In this document: piece by piece, positions 1-9,400 of the stretch | Layout of the letters: the number at the start of each line of letters is the position of its first letter | Position numbering within the stretch: the first letter of the stretch is position 1 | Assembly: GCF_000718165.1 (NCBI RefSeq) | Contig: NZ_JOEY01000035.1 | Span: 1-64,000 of the forward strand | Reading direction: 5' to 3' | Length of the DNA stretch: 64,000 nucleotides | Source of the DNA: Streptomyces fulvoviolaceus | GTDB taxonomy: Bacteria > Actinomycetota > Actinomycetes > Streptomycetales > Streptomycetaceae | The notes under the pieces: generated by a model | Database searches by the model: none | What the model was told of the DNA's origin: nothing | The model's input: the letters and a program-made list of their open reading frames with translations, nothing else | Translations under genes and position numbers: made by a program

Positions 1-163
1 GTGAGGGACCCCGCCCCCGCATCCCCGGACCACGGACACGATCCGTGCCGCCGGACCGCGGAGCGAACGCGGGCAACCAGAACGCCCAACACCGTTCGGG
101 GCGTTCGGCTGAGCATGAATCCTGGCAACAGGACTCACTCCCGCTCAGTCTCTAGGAACGGTT
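1..163 (+). ncRNA. Structured RNA-like element, copy 1 (candidate omega-RNA / IS right end)
   Basis: The sequence aligns over its whole length with 32325-32468. Seen directly: a hairpin 31-36/42-47, a hairpin 56-60/68-72, an 8-bp hairpin 80-87/99-106 whose 11-nt loop contains ACCGTTC (91-97), a 6-bp stem 109-114/143-148 enclosing a 5-bp hairpin with GCAA tetraloop (120-133), and a 7-bp pseudoknot pairing of the loop 91-97 with GAACGGT at 156-162. The element stops where readable aceE codons resume on the opposite strand (about 159-165). Inference: this is the 3' part of a mobile-element RNA, most like the guide RNA at the right end of TnpB-encoding IS200/IS605 elements, with flanking DNA from about 164 as the guide. 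The left part lies outside the window, so no protein partner is visible. Confidence 0.5.
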
Positions 164-1331
164 CGTGACCGCCCCGGGAGTTCGCGAACAGATCGGTGAG
201 CTGCGCGTCGCTCAGGCCCGCGGCGAGGTGGGACAACTCGTCGCCGACGAAGAAGTGTTTGCGGATGTAGGCGGCTTCCCGCGCCGCGTACGTCTGGAGC
301 TGGGCGTCGGGTATCTCACCGAGGCGGCGGACCAGAGAGCCGTCCGTGTCCTGCCGCAGCACGGAGTCCCAGGCCTCGCCCCAAAGGGTTTTCACGACAT
401 GCCAGCCCGCACCGCGGAACCGCGCCTCGAGCTCCTGCACGATCTTGGAGTTCGACCGCACCGGACCGTCCAGCCGCTGCAGGTTGCAGTTGACGACGAA
501 GGTGAGGTTGTCGAGACCTTCACGGGCGGCGAGTTCCAGCGCGGCCGTCGACTCGGGTTCGTCCACCTCTCCGTCTCCCAGGAAAGCCCATACCCGTGAC
601 CGGGACGTGTCCTTGATGCCCCTGTCGTGCAGGTAGCGGTTGAACCTGGCCTGGTAGACGGCGGCAAGGGGGCCGAGCCCCATCGAGACGGTCGGGAACT
701 CCCACAGCCACGGCAGACGCCGGGGGTGCGGGTAGGACGGCAGGCCGTGACCGTCGGCCTCCCGCCGGAAACCGTCCAACTGCTCCTCGCGCAGCCGGCC
801 CTCCAGGAACACCCGCGCGTAGATGCCGGGCGAGGCATGCCCCTGCAGGTAGAGCTGATCGCCGGAACCTCCCCCACTCTCGGCTCCGCTCGAGCGGGAG
901 GTGCCCCCACCGTCCTTGCCCTTGAAGAAGTGCTGGAACCCGACCTCGTAGAGCCATGCCGCCGAGGCGTAGGTCGAGATGTGGCCGCCCAGACCCAAGC
1001 GTGAACCCCGGGTCACCATCGCGGCCGCGTTCCACCGGTTCAGCGCGGTGATACGGGACTCCATGGCGAGGTCGCCCGGGAAGACCGGCTGGGACGACGC
1101 CGGGATCGTGTTGATGTAGTCCGAGGACAGCAGCCCCGGGAGGGCCACCCCGGACCTGGCCGCGTACTCGTGCACGCGCCGCAGCAGGTACACGGCGCGA
1201 TCGGGCCCGGCGTGCCTGATGACGGCGTCGAGCGACGCCTGCCATTCCGCGGTCTCCTCGGCGTCACGGTCGGGCAGTTGGTCGAGTTCGCTCATCGCGG
1301 GGAACTCCGCGGGCTGGGCTGGGTCGCTCAT
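135..1331 (-). pseudogene. aceE: Truncated pyruvate dehydrogenase E1 component (N-terminal part only)
   Basis: The 398 residues match the N-terminal half of homodimeric pyruvate dehydrogenase E1, which decarboxylates pyruvate with thiamine diphosphate; the family is about 890-910 residues. Family motifs are present: [27 protein letters not shown] and [10 protein letters not shown] (cofactor-binding region). The match ends at RGGHEP, near family residue 400, after which a few foreign codons lead to a stop. The transketolase-like second domain and C-terminal domain are missing, so no activity is expected. The start at 1331 has AGAAGG upstream. A second oddity is an in-frame insertion of about 19 Gly/Ser-rich residues between FKGKD and GDQLYLQGH, encoded by a dispersed repeat. 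The break coincides with the structured element at 1-163. The remainder of the gene may lie beyond the left edge. Confidence 0.85.
868..909. repeat. Dispersed CTCGAG-centred repeat inside aceE-like gene
   Basis: A roughly 42-bp imperfect inverted repeat (CCTCCCCCACTCTCGGC at the left, GCGGGAGGTGCCCCCA at the right, around GCTCGAGC). It interrupts conserved aceE coding sequence in frame. A closely similar copy lies at about 17919-17955, nested in another repeat. Repeats of this look are common between genes in Streptomyces (general knowledge); finding one inside a conserved enzyme is unusual. Confidence 0.75.
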
Positions 1332-1431
1332 GACAGCCTTCTGTGTGGGGCGGGGAGGGGAGAAGGTCGGCTGTCGGTTGGGCTCGCTTCCGACGGCCTG
1401 TGACGCGGGGACGTACGCGGGGCCCGGCCGG

Positions 1432-2190
1432 TCACCCGTGCGTGTGGACAACGGGCTGCGCGAGCCACTCGGTGAACGACATGTGGCCCAGGCGGGCGTT
1501 CTCTCCTGGCAGCAGCGTCCGTTCCCGCAACTCGGCACCGAAGTACCGGGCCTGGGCATCGGGGACGACAACTCGCTGGTCACCGCGGGCAGTCAGCACC
1601 TCGCCCGCCAGGTCGTCGAGGTGACGCACTTCCGGGCCGGCGACCTCGAGGATGCCGAACAGCGGAAGACCTACGGCGACATGTGCGACGGCGACGGCCA
1701 CATCCTCCGTCGACACGGGACGGACGAGGACCGGCGGCACGTGGACACGGTCGTAGAAGGTGTTCTTCTCCACCATGATCTCGATGGATTCGAAGAACGG
1801 AGTGGCCCGCACGAGCGAGTGAGGAACAGGCGAGTTCCGCACCATGTCCTCCTGGATCAGCTTCGCGCGGAAGTAGTCCGACCACAGCCAGTTGGCTCCC
1901 ACGGCGGAGAGGACCACGTGGTGCTCGACCCCGGCCGCGACCGCTGCGGTGAGGAGGTTGGTCGTGGCGGTACGGAAGAACTGCAAACCCGCCCCCTCGG
2001 TGCGCGCGGGCGCGTCGGTGACGTCCACCAGCACCTCGGCGCCCCGCAGAGCTTCGTCGAGACCGTCCCCCGTGATCACATCCACACCGTGGCGGCGTGA
2101 GACGGGCACGACCTCCACACCGTGGTCACGGAGCCTCGCCACCGTCCTGGAGCCGATCCGACCGGTGGCCCCTGCGACAACTACCCTCAT
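1432..2190 (-). CDS. NmrA-like NAD(P)-binding reductase
   Basis: A 252-residue atypical short-chain dehydrogenase of the NmrA/YwnB type. It begins with the Rossmann motif [16 protein letters not shown] (GATGxIG), then a short acidic linker (VDVTDAP), and a C-terminal half ([22 protein letters not shown]) typical of proteins that bind NAD(P)H and act as redox sensors or flavin/quinone reductases. The start at 2190 is preferred over the longer frame because AAAGGGA lies 7 nt upstream and the Rossmann motif starts there. It ends 100 bp before the truncated aceE and may be co-transcribed with it. The substrate cannot be told from sequence. Confidence 0.8.
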   Translation of the reverse strand: MRVVVAGATGRIGSRTVARLRDHGVEVVPVSRRHGVDVITGDGLDEALRGAEVLVDVTDAPARTEGAGLQFFRTATTNLLTAAVAAGVEHHVVLSAVGANWLWSDYFRAKLIQEDMVRNSPVPHSLVRATPFFESIEIMVEKNTFYDRVHVPPVLVRPVSTEDVAVAVAHVAVGLPLFGILEVAGPEVRHLDDLAGEVLTARGDQRVVVPDAQARYFGAELRERTLLPGENARLGHMSFTEWLAQPVVHTHG

Positions 2191-2236
2191 CTGGATCCCT
2201 TTCCATCGACCCGGGCCGGCGTGCCCCTGGTGTCCT

Positions 2237-2254
2237 GGTGACGGCGAAGTCACC
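2237..2254. promoter_or_regulatory. Inverted repeat in divergent promoter region
   Basis: GGTGAC (2237-2242) and GTCACC (2249-2254) form a 6-bp inverted repeat with a 6-bp spacer. It lies between the divergent NmrA-like gene (start 2190) and cupin gene (start 2420), so an operator for either is plausible. No regulator gene is adjacent, and this is inference from symmetry only. Confidence 0.3.
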
Positions 2255-2419
2255 GCATGCACTACATACGACAGACCACTCACCACTGTTGTGACACCTG
2301 TCCGCGCCGCGACCTGAGCTCCGCAGCGCGAGAACTGTCACAGGAGCAGGGCGTGTCCGGTCTCCTCATCGAGGCAGCGTTGAAAAGCCTCGAACGGAAG
2401 AGCCGATGGAGGTGCAACA

Positions 2420-2866
2420 GTGTCAAGCAACGACTCGACGGGCACGACGACCGACGGCAAGCCGCGTTCCGAGGCCTGGAAGACGGCGGCGAGGATGCTC
2501 CAGGACGCCGAGCCGCCCCACATCCCCGAGGGCGCCTCGGCGATGACCGTCCTGATCGAGTGGCCGCCCGGTGACCCCGGCACTCCGCCGCACCGTCACT
2601 CGGGGCCGGCGTTCGGGTACGTGATCGAGGGCGCGGTGCGCTTCGAGTTGGAGGGAGAGCCGGAGCGTGTGGTCAAGGCCGGGGAGACGTTCTGGGAACC
2701 AGGCGGTGACGTCATCCACTACCAGGACGGCAACGCCCTGCCGGACGCGCCCTGCCGGTTCGTCGTGACCATGCTGTGCGCGCCGGGCGAGCCGATGCTC
2801 ACGCTGGTCGAGGAGGAAGAGCTGGCTGGGCGGGCCCACCTGCGTGCACCGCGTCCTGCGGACTGA
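2420..2866 (+). CDS. Cupin-domain protein
   Basis: A 148-residue single-domain cupin. The metal site is visible as TPPHRHSGPAFGYVIEGAVRFE (motif 1, two His and Glu near residues 54-70) and GETFWEPGGDVIHY (motif 2, including the distal His). Small cupins of this type bind a divalent metal; many are dioxygenases, isomerases or ligand-binding proteins, and the sequence does not separate these. The GTG start at 2420 follows GGAGG at the right spacing. It is divergent from the NmrA-like gene and has no downstream partner on its strand. Confidence 0.8.
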   Translation: MSSNDSTGTTTDGKPRSEAWKTAARMLQDAEPPHIPEGASAMTVLIEWPPGDPGTPPHRHSGPAFGYVIEGAVRFELEGEPERVVKAGETFWEPGGDVIHYQDGNALPDAPCRFVVTMLCAPGEPMLTLVEEEELAGRAHLRAPRPAD

Positions 2867-3321
2867 CCTGCGTCTTCCGGTCCGCGCAGGTCGGCTCTGA
2901 CCGCAACGGACCCGCTCCGTGGGAGGGCACGAGGAGCATGAGCGCCACTGAGGTTGTATGTGCTCCATGCTGACGTCGCTGTTCGCGGCCGTGACGATCC
3001 ATGAGCTGCGGCACCGTGTCCTGCCACGGGGTTCAGGGCGGCGCAGGCGGATCGATGGTCTCCCGCACACCGTCATGGCTGTGGCCATGTCCGCGATGGC
3101 CTGGATGGCTTGCCCGACGGTGAGTTCGGGCATCCTGGAACGGCCGCGATGCCAAACGGGTCAGCAGATACCTCAGCCGCTCGAGTTCGCCGGGCCGGTT
3201 GTGCGCGTGTGACACCGTGTGAGGAGACGCGCTGAGCGTTGGGGGTGACGTCGGCAGTCCGTCTCCCCGCCGTAGGTCGGGGCGGCGTGGAGACGGACCG
3301 TGCGCACCTGGCCGGTGAGGG
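2867..3321. other. Intergenic stretch with no convincing gene
   Basis: This 455-bp stretch lies between the cupin gene and the AhpD-like gene, which converge on it. Short open frames exist on both strands but none has a good ribosome site plus recognisable protein. On the minus strand, helix-forming fragments (ELERLRYLLTRLASRPFQ and TVGQAIQAIADMATA) lie in two frames. They could be a decayed gene, but I cannot name its family. Confidence 0.4.
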
Positions 3322-3795
3322 CTAGCCGAACTGGCCGGGCTGGTAGTCCCCGGCAGGCTGCTGGTTGATGACGTTGACGCGGTTGTAGGCGTTGATGACG
3401 GCGATGAGGGAAAGCAGGGAGACGAGTTGCTCCTCGTCGAAGTGCTTGGCGGCGTTCGCCCAGGCCTCATCGGTGACACCACCGGCCGCGTCGGCGATGC
3501 GGGTGCCCTGCTCGGCCAGTTCCAGTGCGGCGCGCTCGGCTTCGGTGAAGACCTTGGCCTCGCGCCAGGCGGCGACCAGGTTGAGACGCTGCGGGGTCTC
3601 TCCCGCCACTGTGGCGTCCTTGGTGTGCATGTCGGTGCAGAAGCCGCAGCCGTTGATCTGGCTCGCGCGAATCTTCACCAACTCCTGGACCGCGGTCGGC
3701 AGTGTCGAGTCCGAAACCACCTTGGCGGCCGAGTTGATGTGCTTGAGCACCTTGCCCGCGAGGGGGTGGCCGAAATAGTTGAGACGCGATTCCAC
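3322..3795 (-). CDS. AhpD-like carboxymuconolactone decarboxylase family protein
   Basis: A 157-residue all-helical protein of the AhpD/CMD family. The redox-active motif is visible as NGCGFCTDMHTKDA (CxxC followed by His), the signature of AhpD-like peroxidase-type members rather than true gamma-carboxymuconolactone decarboxylases. It also has the ELVKIRASQ helix typical of the family. The GTG start at 3795 is preferred because AAGGAG lies just upstream; the frame stays open for 10 further codons without support. It is a single gene converging on the cupin gene. A role in peroxide or disulfide redox is likely; the partner is unknown. Confidence 0.85.
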   Translation of the reverse strand: MESRLNYFGHPLAGKVLKHINSAAKVVSDSTLPTAVQELVKIRASQINGCGFCTDMHTKDATVAGETPQRLNLVAAWREAKVFTEAERAALELAEQGTRIADAAGGVTDEAWANAAKHFDEEQLVSLLSLIAVINAYNRVNVINQQPAGDYQPGQFG

Positions 3796-3924
3796 GGTGA
3801 TCTCCTTGCCGCGTTGCGGATACACACTAATGACCGGGATGGCCCGGCAAGGTGTGACAGGAAGTCTGGTGTGACGTGCGTCTCATCGGTTCCGGTCTCG
3901 ATGGCCCTGGTGCCTCGGACCTGT

Positions 3925-5145
3925 CTACGGCCTCCTGGTGGCCGGAGCCGCCTGCAGCGGGTTCTTGAACAGCGGGTTCAGGACGATCGTGGCGGCCGCC
4001 ACGAGCAGCACCGGCGGCCCGGCATGGGGGACCACGATCCGGCCGGGGTCGTCGCAGACGTGCGCGTGCGCGATCGCGGCGCTCCGGATCTCGTCGAGGT
4101 ACTCGGGCTGGATCGAGCTGGACGTCTCGGTGATCACCACCAGGTCCGGGTTGAGCACGTCGAGCAGCAGCCCGGTCGCCCGGCCCACCGCGTGCGCCCG
4201 CTCCCGCAGCAGCGCGTCGGCACGCCGGTCGCCGACCGCCGCCGCGTCCACGAGCAGACCGACGAGGGGTTCGGGGATGATGCCCCGCTCCACCGCGCGC
4301 CGGGTGAGACGGGTGTCGGAGACGGTCGCCTCCAGACATCCGGTACGGCCGCACGGGCAGGCCACCGTGCTGTCCGGCACCGGCAGATGCGCGACGTCCC
4401 CCGCGCCCGAGCGCGGCCCACTGTGCACCACGCCGGCGATGGCGAGGGCCGCGTCCACCACGTTGCCCACGAACAGGTGCAGCAGGGAACGCCGGGCCGC
4501 GGGCCGCCCGAACAGCAGCTCCGACTGCGCCACGGCACGGGCGTGGTTGTCGACCCGCACCGGCAGTCCGGTGCGCCGGTGCAGCTCGGCCGCCAGCGGG
4601 TGCTGGTGCCAGCCGAGGGCGTCATGCCGTACGACGGTTCCGGTCTCGGGGTCCACCCAGCCGCCGATCGCCGCGCCCACCCCGAGAAGCCGGCCGCCGT
4701 CCGGGGTGTTGTCGGCGATGAAGCGCGCGAGCGCGGGGCCCACGTGGTCCGCGAGTTCGGCGGGGGGAATGCCGTCGTGCCCGAACTCCTGCCGGGCCAC
4801 CACCGTGCCGCGCAGATCCGTCAGGCCGAAGACCGAGCCGGGCACCCCGATGTGCACGCCCGCGACCAGCGGCCCGCCCGAGCTGCCGGTGCGCAGGTCC
4901 ACCGGGATCTGCGGCCGGCCCACCCCGCTCGCCGCGACCAGCTCCGGCACCTCGCGCACCAGGCCGAGTCGGGCCAGGTCGGTGCACTGCCGGGAGACGG
5001 CAGCCGGGCTCAGCCCCGACAGCCGGGCGATACCGCTGCGGGCGACCGGACCGTGATCGAGGACGGCCCGCAGCACGGACGCGGCATTGGCCTCCCGGCG
5101 ACCGTCGCCCGAGGCGCGGGCGGCGGGGGGAGCGGTGCTCGACAT
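3925..5145 (-). CDS. ROK-family transcriptional regulator
   Basis: A 406-residue sugar-responsive regulator of the NagC/XylR type. An N-terminal winged helix-turn-helix spans about residues 25-75 (GPVARSGIARLSGLSPAAVS). The ROK domain follows, with the zinc motif CPCGRTGCLEA near residue 260 and glycine-rich ATP/sugar-binding segments (VGVGAAIGGWVDPETG). Family members bind DNA until a sugar or sugar phosphate is bound. The start at 5145 has GAAGGA upstream. It is divergent from the TauD-type dioxygenase gene, the most likely target, with a 299-bp shared region that carries four 10-bp tandem repeats. No sugar transport genes are adjacent. Confidence 0.9.
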   Translation of the reverse strand: MSSTAPPAARASGDGRREANAASVLRAVLDHGPVARSGIARLSGLSPAAVSRQCTDLARLGLVREVPELVAASGVGRPQIPVDLRTGSSGGPLVAGVHIGVPGSVFGLTDLRGTVVARQEFGHDGIPPAELADHVGPALARFIADNTPDGGRLLGVGAAIGGWVDPETGTVVRHDALGWHQHPLAAELHRRTGLPVRVDNHARAVAQSELLFGRPAARRSLLHLFVGNVVDAALAIAGVVHSGPRSGAGDVAHLPVPDSTVACPCGRTGCLEATVSDTRLTRRAVERGIIPEPLVGLLVDAAAVGDRRADALLRERAHAVGRATGLLLDVLNPDLVVITETSSSIQPEYLDEIRSAAIAHAHVCDDPGRIVVPHAGPPVLLVAAATIVLNPLFKNPLQAAPATRRP

Positions 5146-5206
5146 GAAGGGTCCTTCCGTGCACGTGAGGGGTCCAACATGCCGTGTGCCGGGATGCTTT
5201 GGCGAC

Positions 5207-5246
5207 CCAGGAACGACCAGGAACGACCAGGAGCGACCGGGAACGG
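5207..5246. repeat. Four tandem 10-bp repeats between ROK regulator and dioxygenase gene
   Basis: Four consecutive units CCAGGAACGA, CCAGGAACGA, CCAGGAGCGA and CCGGGAACGG. The 10-bp period equals about one DNA helical turn, so a protein could bind the same face repeatedly. They lie 61 bp upstream of the ROK start and about 200 bp upstream of the dioxygenase start. An operator role is inference. Confidence 0.6.
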
Positions 5247-5444
5247 CCGAGACCACGGCCGGGATGTCGGGGGTGTTGCAGGGCCGTGAAAGGGCTCGGA
5301 GAAGTCTTGACCGGCTACGGCCGGGCGCCCAAGCTGAGTGCGGACCACCTCCCCACCATATTCGACTGGCACGGCCTTCACCTGCTCGGATTTCCTTCCG
5401 CTCAGAAAGCAACTAATCATCGGCCTCGCGAAGGGACCCTCCCC

Positions 5445-6404
5445 ATGACCTCCATCGCCCCCGCCGCACCCCTCGTCCTCACCGTGGACAAGGTCGGCGG
5501 CCGCATCGGCGCCGTGATCTCCGGAGTCCGTCTCGGCGGCGACCTGGACGGGGCCACCGTGGCCGCGATCCGTGCCGCGGTCCTCGAGCACAAGGTCGTC
5601 TTCTTCCGCGACCAGCAGCACCTCGACGGCGACCAGCACGAGGCGTTCGGCCGGTTGCTCGGCGAGCCCGTCGCCCACCCGACCGTGCCGTCGGTCGACG
5701 GCAAGTACGCCTTCGCCGTCGACAACGACCACGGCGGCCGCGCCAACCAGTGGCACAGCGACGTCACCTTCGTGCCCGCGTTCCCGGCCTTCTCCATCCT
5801 GCGCGCCGAGGTCGTCCCGCCGTACGGCGGCAACACCCTGTGGGCCAACACGGCGGCCGCCTACGCCGGACTCCCGCAGCCGCTGAAAGTGCTGGCCGAG
5901 AACCTGCGGGCGGTGCACACCAACGACTACGACTACGCGGCCGTGCGGCCGGAGGCGCCGTCCGCGGAACTGCTCCAGCACCGCAAGGTGTTCACCTCGA
6001 CCAAGTTCGAGACCGAGCACCCCGTGGTGCGGGTCCACCCGGAGACCGGTGAACGGGTGCTGCTGCTCGGCAACTTCGTGAAGAAGCTCGCCGGCCTGCG
6101 CGGCAGCGACTCACGTGCCCTCATCAACGTCCTCCAGTCGCACATCGAACGCCCGGAGAACACCGTGCGCTGGCAGTGGCGCACCGGTGACGTCGCCCTC
6201 TGGGACAACCGCGCCACCCAGCACTACGGCGTCGACGACTCCGACGCCCACGAGCGCACCCTGCGCAGGGTCACCATCGACGGGGACGTCCCGGTCGGCG
6301 TGGACGGCAGCCGCTCGGTCCTGCTGGCACCCCGGACGGTGCCGGATCCGTCGTACGGGATCGCCTCGGGCGCCTCCACCGACGCGACGGTCACACAGGC
6401 CTGA
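5445..6404 (+). CDS. TauD/TfdA-family 2-oxoglutarate-dependent dioxygenase
   Basis: A 319-residue Fe(II)/2-oxoglutarate oxygenase. The facial triad is visible: HxD in NQWHSDVTF (about residues 103-105) and the distal His in [11 protein letters not shown] (about residue 260), followed by the 2-oxoglutarate-binding Arg in [10 protein letters not shown]. Members hydroxylate taurine, alkyl sulfates, phenoxyacetates and related acids with loss of CO2 from 2-oxoglutarate; the substrate here is not evident. The start at 5445 is chosen because the family N-terminus begins there and AAGGGA lies upstream; the open frame extends further left without homology. It is probably regulated by the divergent ROK protein. 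Confidence 0.9.
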   Translation: MTSIAPAAPLVLTVDKVGGRIGAVISGVRLGGDLDGATVAAIRAAVLEHKVVFFRDQQHLDGDQHEAFGRLLGEPVAHPTVPSVDGKYAFAVDNDHGGRANQWHSDVTFVPAFPAFSILRAEVVPPYGGNTLWANTAAAYAGLPQPLKVLAENLRAVHTNDYDYAAVRPEAPSAELLQHRKVFTSTKFETEHPVVRVHPETGERVLLLGNFVKKLAGLRGSDSRALINVLQSHIERPENTVRWQWRTGDVALWDNRATQHYGVDDSDAHERTLRRVTIDGDVPVGVDGSRSVLLAPRTVPDPSYGIASGASTDATVTQA

Positions 6405-6440
6405 CCCCTTCCGTGTGCTCACGCAGGGGATGCGGAACAG

Positions 6441-9400
6441 TCACTGGTCTCCTCCGAGGGAGGCGATCCACGTCCGAACGGCCGCCACCGTGGTCGCCGC
6501 GTGCCCCTGCATGAGCGAGAAGTGGTCGCCGGGCACGTCGACGCGCGTGTGCGGCAGCGGCCAGGACGTCGGCCACTCGTCCGGGGCCGCGCTCGCCGCC
6601 ATCTCAGGGGTGGGCGAGGTGGCCCGTACCAGCAGGGTGGGGGTGTCGACCGGTTCCGGGTCCCAGCCGAGGAACATACGGGTGTACGCGCCCAGCGCCG
6701 CCACGCCGCTGTCCTCGTCCCCGCTGAACTCGTTGCCGCCCAGGCGTGGCGCGATGCCCGCCGGCAGGGACAGCAGCCAGTCCTTGTCGCTGTTGCCGTC
6801 ATGGACGAGGTACGTGTCGAGCAGCACCTGACCGAGGGGAGCGTTCCCCATGGCTTCGAGTCGCCGGGTCACGGCATGGGCGACGACACCTCCGGTGGAG
6901 ACACCGGCGACCACGAAGGGCCGGTCGCCCACGTGGCGCAGCACCGACTCGGCGTGGGTGAGGGCCAGCGTCTCCCGGTCGGCCGGCACCGCAGCACCCG
7001 CACCGATGCCGGGGTGCGGGAACTCCAGAACGTCCAACTCGCCCTGGAAGCAGGCATGGAAGCGGGCGAACTCGCCACCCGGCGCGGCGAAGGGCGGATG
7101 GTGTCCGCCGAAGAGGACGAGCACCGGACCCTCGCCGGACCCCTCGGCCCGCCGCAGCGGCGGGAGCGCGTGCCGCCCGCTGTCGGCCGTGTCGAAGGTC
7201 GGCACCGCCCAGGACGCCGTGACCAGCATGTGCATCGCGGCGACGACCTGACCGGCCTCGCAGACCCGCCGGTAGAGCGAGGACAGGGTCTGGGCGGGGC
7301 GGTCCTCCGGTGCCGTGGGCCGCGGCTCCGGTGCGTCGTGGGGCAGGTCGTCGTCGAGCAGACCGAGGACGTGACGTGCCAGCCCCTCAGAAGTCGGATA
7401 CTCGAACACCACGGCGGCGGACAGTTGGAGCCGCAGGGCCGTGCTCAGCCGGTTGCGGACCTGAACCGCCATCAGGGAGTCGAAGCCCAGCTCGTCGAAG
7501 GCCTTGCCGTCCGGCAGCGCGTCGGCGTCCGGGTAGCCGAGCACCGCCGCCACGTCGGCGCGCATCAACTCCGCGAGCGCGGACTCCCGTTGAGCGTCGG
7601 GCAGCGCGGCCAGCACCTTGCGCCACGCTCCCGGCTCCCACGGCTGATCCGCGCCGGGCGGGGAGTCGGCCCCGGCCTCGGACCTCCGCTGCACCAGTCC
7701 GCGCAACAGCGGCGGCAAGGGCCCTTGCGCGGCACGGAGGTTGGCCCGGTCCAGCAGGATGGGCGCGAGCACGGGCTCGCCTGTGCGCAGCGCCGCGTCG
7801 AACAGTGCCAGGCCCTGTTCGGCGGACACCGCCCGGAGCACCTCACCGGGCCGCCGCGTGTGGGGTGCGGAGGCCATGCCGCCCGCGGACTCCCACGGGC
7901 CCCACGCCAGGGAGACCGCGGGAAGTCCCAGCGAGTTGCGGTGGTGGGCCAGGGCGTCCAGGTACGCGTTCGCCGCCGCGTAGTTGCCCTGTCCGGCCCG
8001 GCCCAGCAGACCGGACACCGACGAGAACAGGACGAACGCCGACAGGTCCAGGTCCCGGGTCAGCTCGTGCAGATGCCAGGCAGCGTCCGCCTTCGGCCGG
8101 AGCACCGCCGCCATCCGCTCGGGCGACAACGAGGCCAGCACGCCGTCGTCCAGCACCCCGGCCGCATGCACTACGGCGGTCAGCGCGGGCGCACAGCCCT
8201 TGATCACCTCGGCCAGCGCGCCGCGGTCGCCCGCGTCACAGGCCACGATCCGTACCTCGGCGCCCAACTCCTCGAGCCGACCGCGCAGTTCCTCGGCACC
8301 CGGAGCCCGGGAGCCGCGGCGCCCGGTGAGCAGCAGGTGCCGTACGCCGTACGACGTGACGAGATGACGGGCGAGTTCGGCACCCAGCGCACCGGTACCA
8401 CCGGTGATCAGCACGGTGCCGTCGGGGCCGAAGGCGCCGCCGGCACCGGACGAGGTGTCGAGTGCGGCGACGAGTCGTGGTGCCGTCAACCGCCCGGCGC
8501 GAAGGGAGAGTTGGGGCTCACCGGTCGCCACCGCCGTGGGGATCGTCCGCAGCGACTCGGGCCGTCCGTCCACGTCGACCAGCAGGACGCGCCCGGGCAG
8601 CTCCGCCTGGGCCGCCCGCACCAGCCCCCACACCGCGGCCCCGGCCGGATCCGGATCCGCAGCGGTGGCGTCCCGCGTCACGACCACCAGGCGCGACCCC
8701 GCCGACCGCGGATCGTCCTGCCAGTCCTGCAGCGTGCGGAGCACCTTGGAGGTCAGCAGGTGTACGGCGGTCAGCGGGTCGGCATCCCTCGTCGCGCCGA
8801 CCGCCGTGACGACGACGGTGTCCGGCTCGGACGTGGCGGAGTCGAACACGTCGGGAAGCGCCCCGCGCAGGCCCAGCTCGTCGTCCAGGAGCACCCAGCT
8901 TCCGGTCGCCGGGGCCCCGGTCTGCTCCACGGCGGTCCAGTCGGGGCGGAGGAGGGCCCGGCGCACCAATTCGGCCGTCTCGGTGGGGAGTTCCCGCGTG
9001 GTCAGAGAGTCCACCCGAGCCACCAGGCGTCCCGTCGAGTCGGTGAGTGTCACCGTGACCGTGTCCGTCCCGCCGGGGGAGACCCGCACCCGGACCGCCG
9101 ACGCGCCCACCGCGTCCAGGCGGACACCGTTCCAGGCGAACGGCACCCGGATCGCGTCGGACTCGGGTGCGGAGCCCATGAGCAGCGGAGCGTGCAGGGC
9201 CGCGTCCAACAACGCCGGATGGATTCCGAACCGGGCGGCGCCCGCCGACTCCGCTTCGGGCAGGCGGACTTCCGCGAACACCTCGGCACCGCGTCGCCAG
9301 AGCCGCCGTACGCCCCGGAAGGCCGGTCCGTAGGCGAGGCCGGTGTCCGCGAGACCGTCGTACGCGTCGGTGAGGTCGATCTCGGTCGCGTCCTGCGGGG

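Noticed and set aside
80..162. Resemblance of the structured element to group II intron domain V (GNRA-capped hairpin, GGTTC-like end)
   Set aside because: The stem lengths and the two-nucleotide bulge of domain V are absent, there is no catalytic triad at the stem base, and no intron-encoded protein is seen; the loop-to-end pseudoknot fits an omega-RNA better.
2867..3321. Small open frames between the cupin and AhpD-like genes
   Set aside because: No ribosome sites or family similarity; the helical fragments lie in different frames, so at most a decayed gene.
5207..5246. Tandem repeats as a CRISPR array
   Set aside because: The units are directly adjacent with no spacers and only 10 bp long; no cas genes are present.
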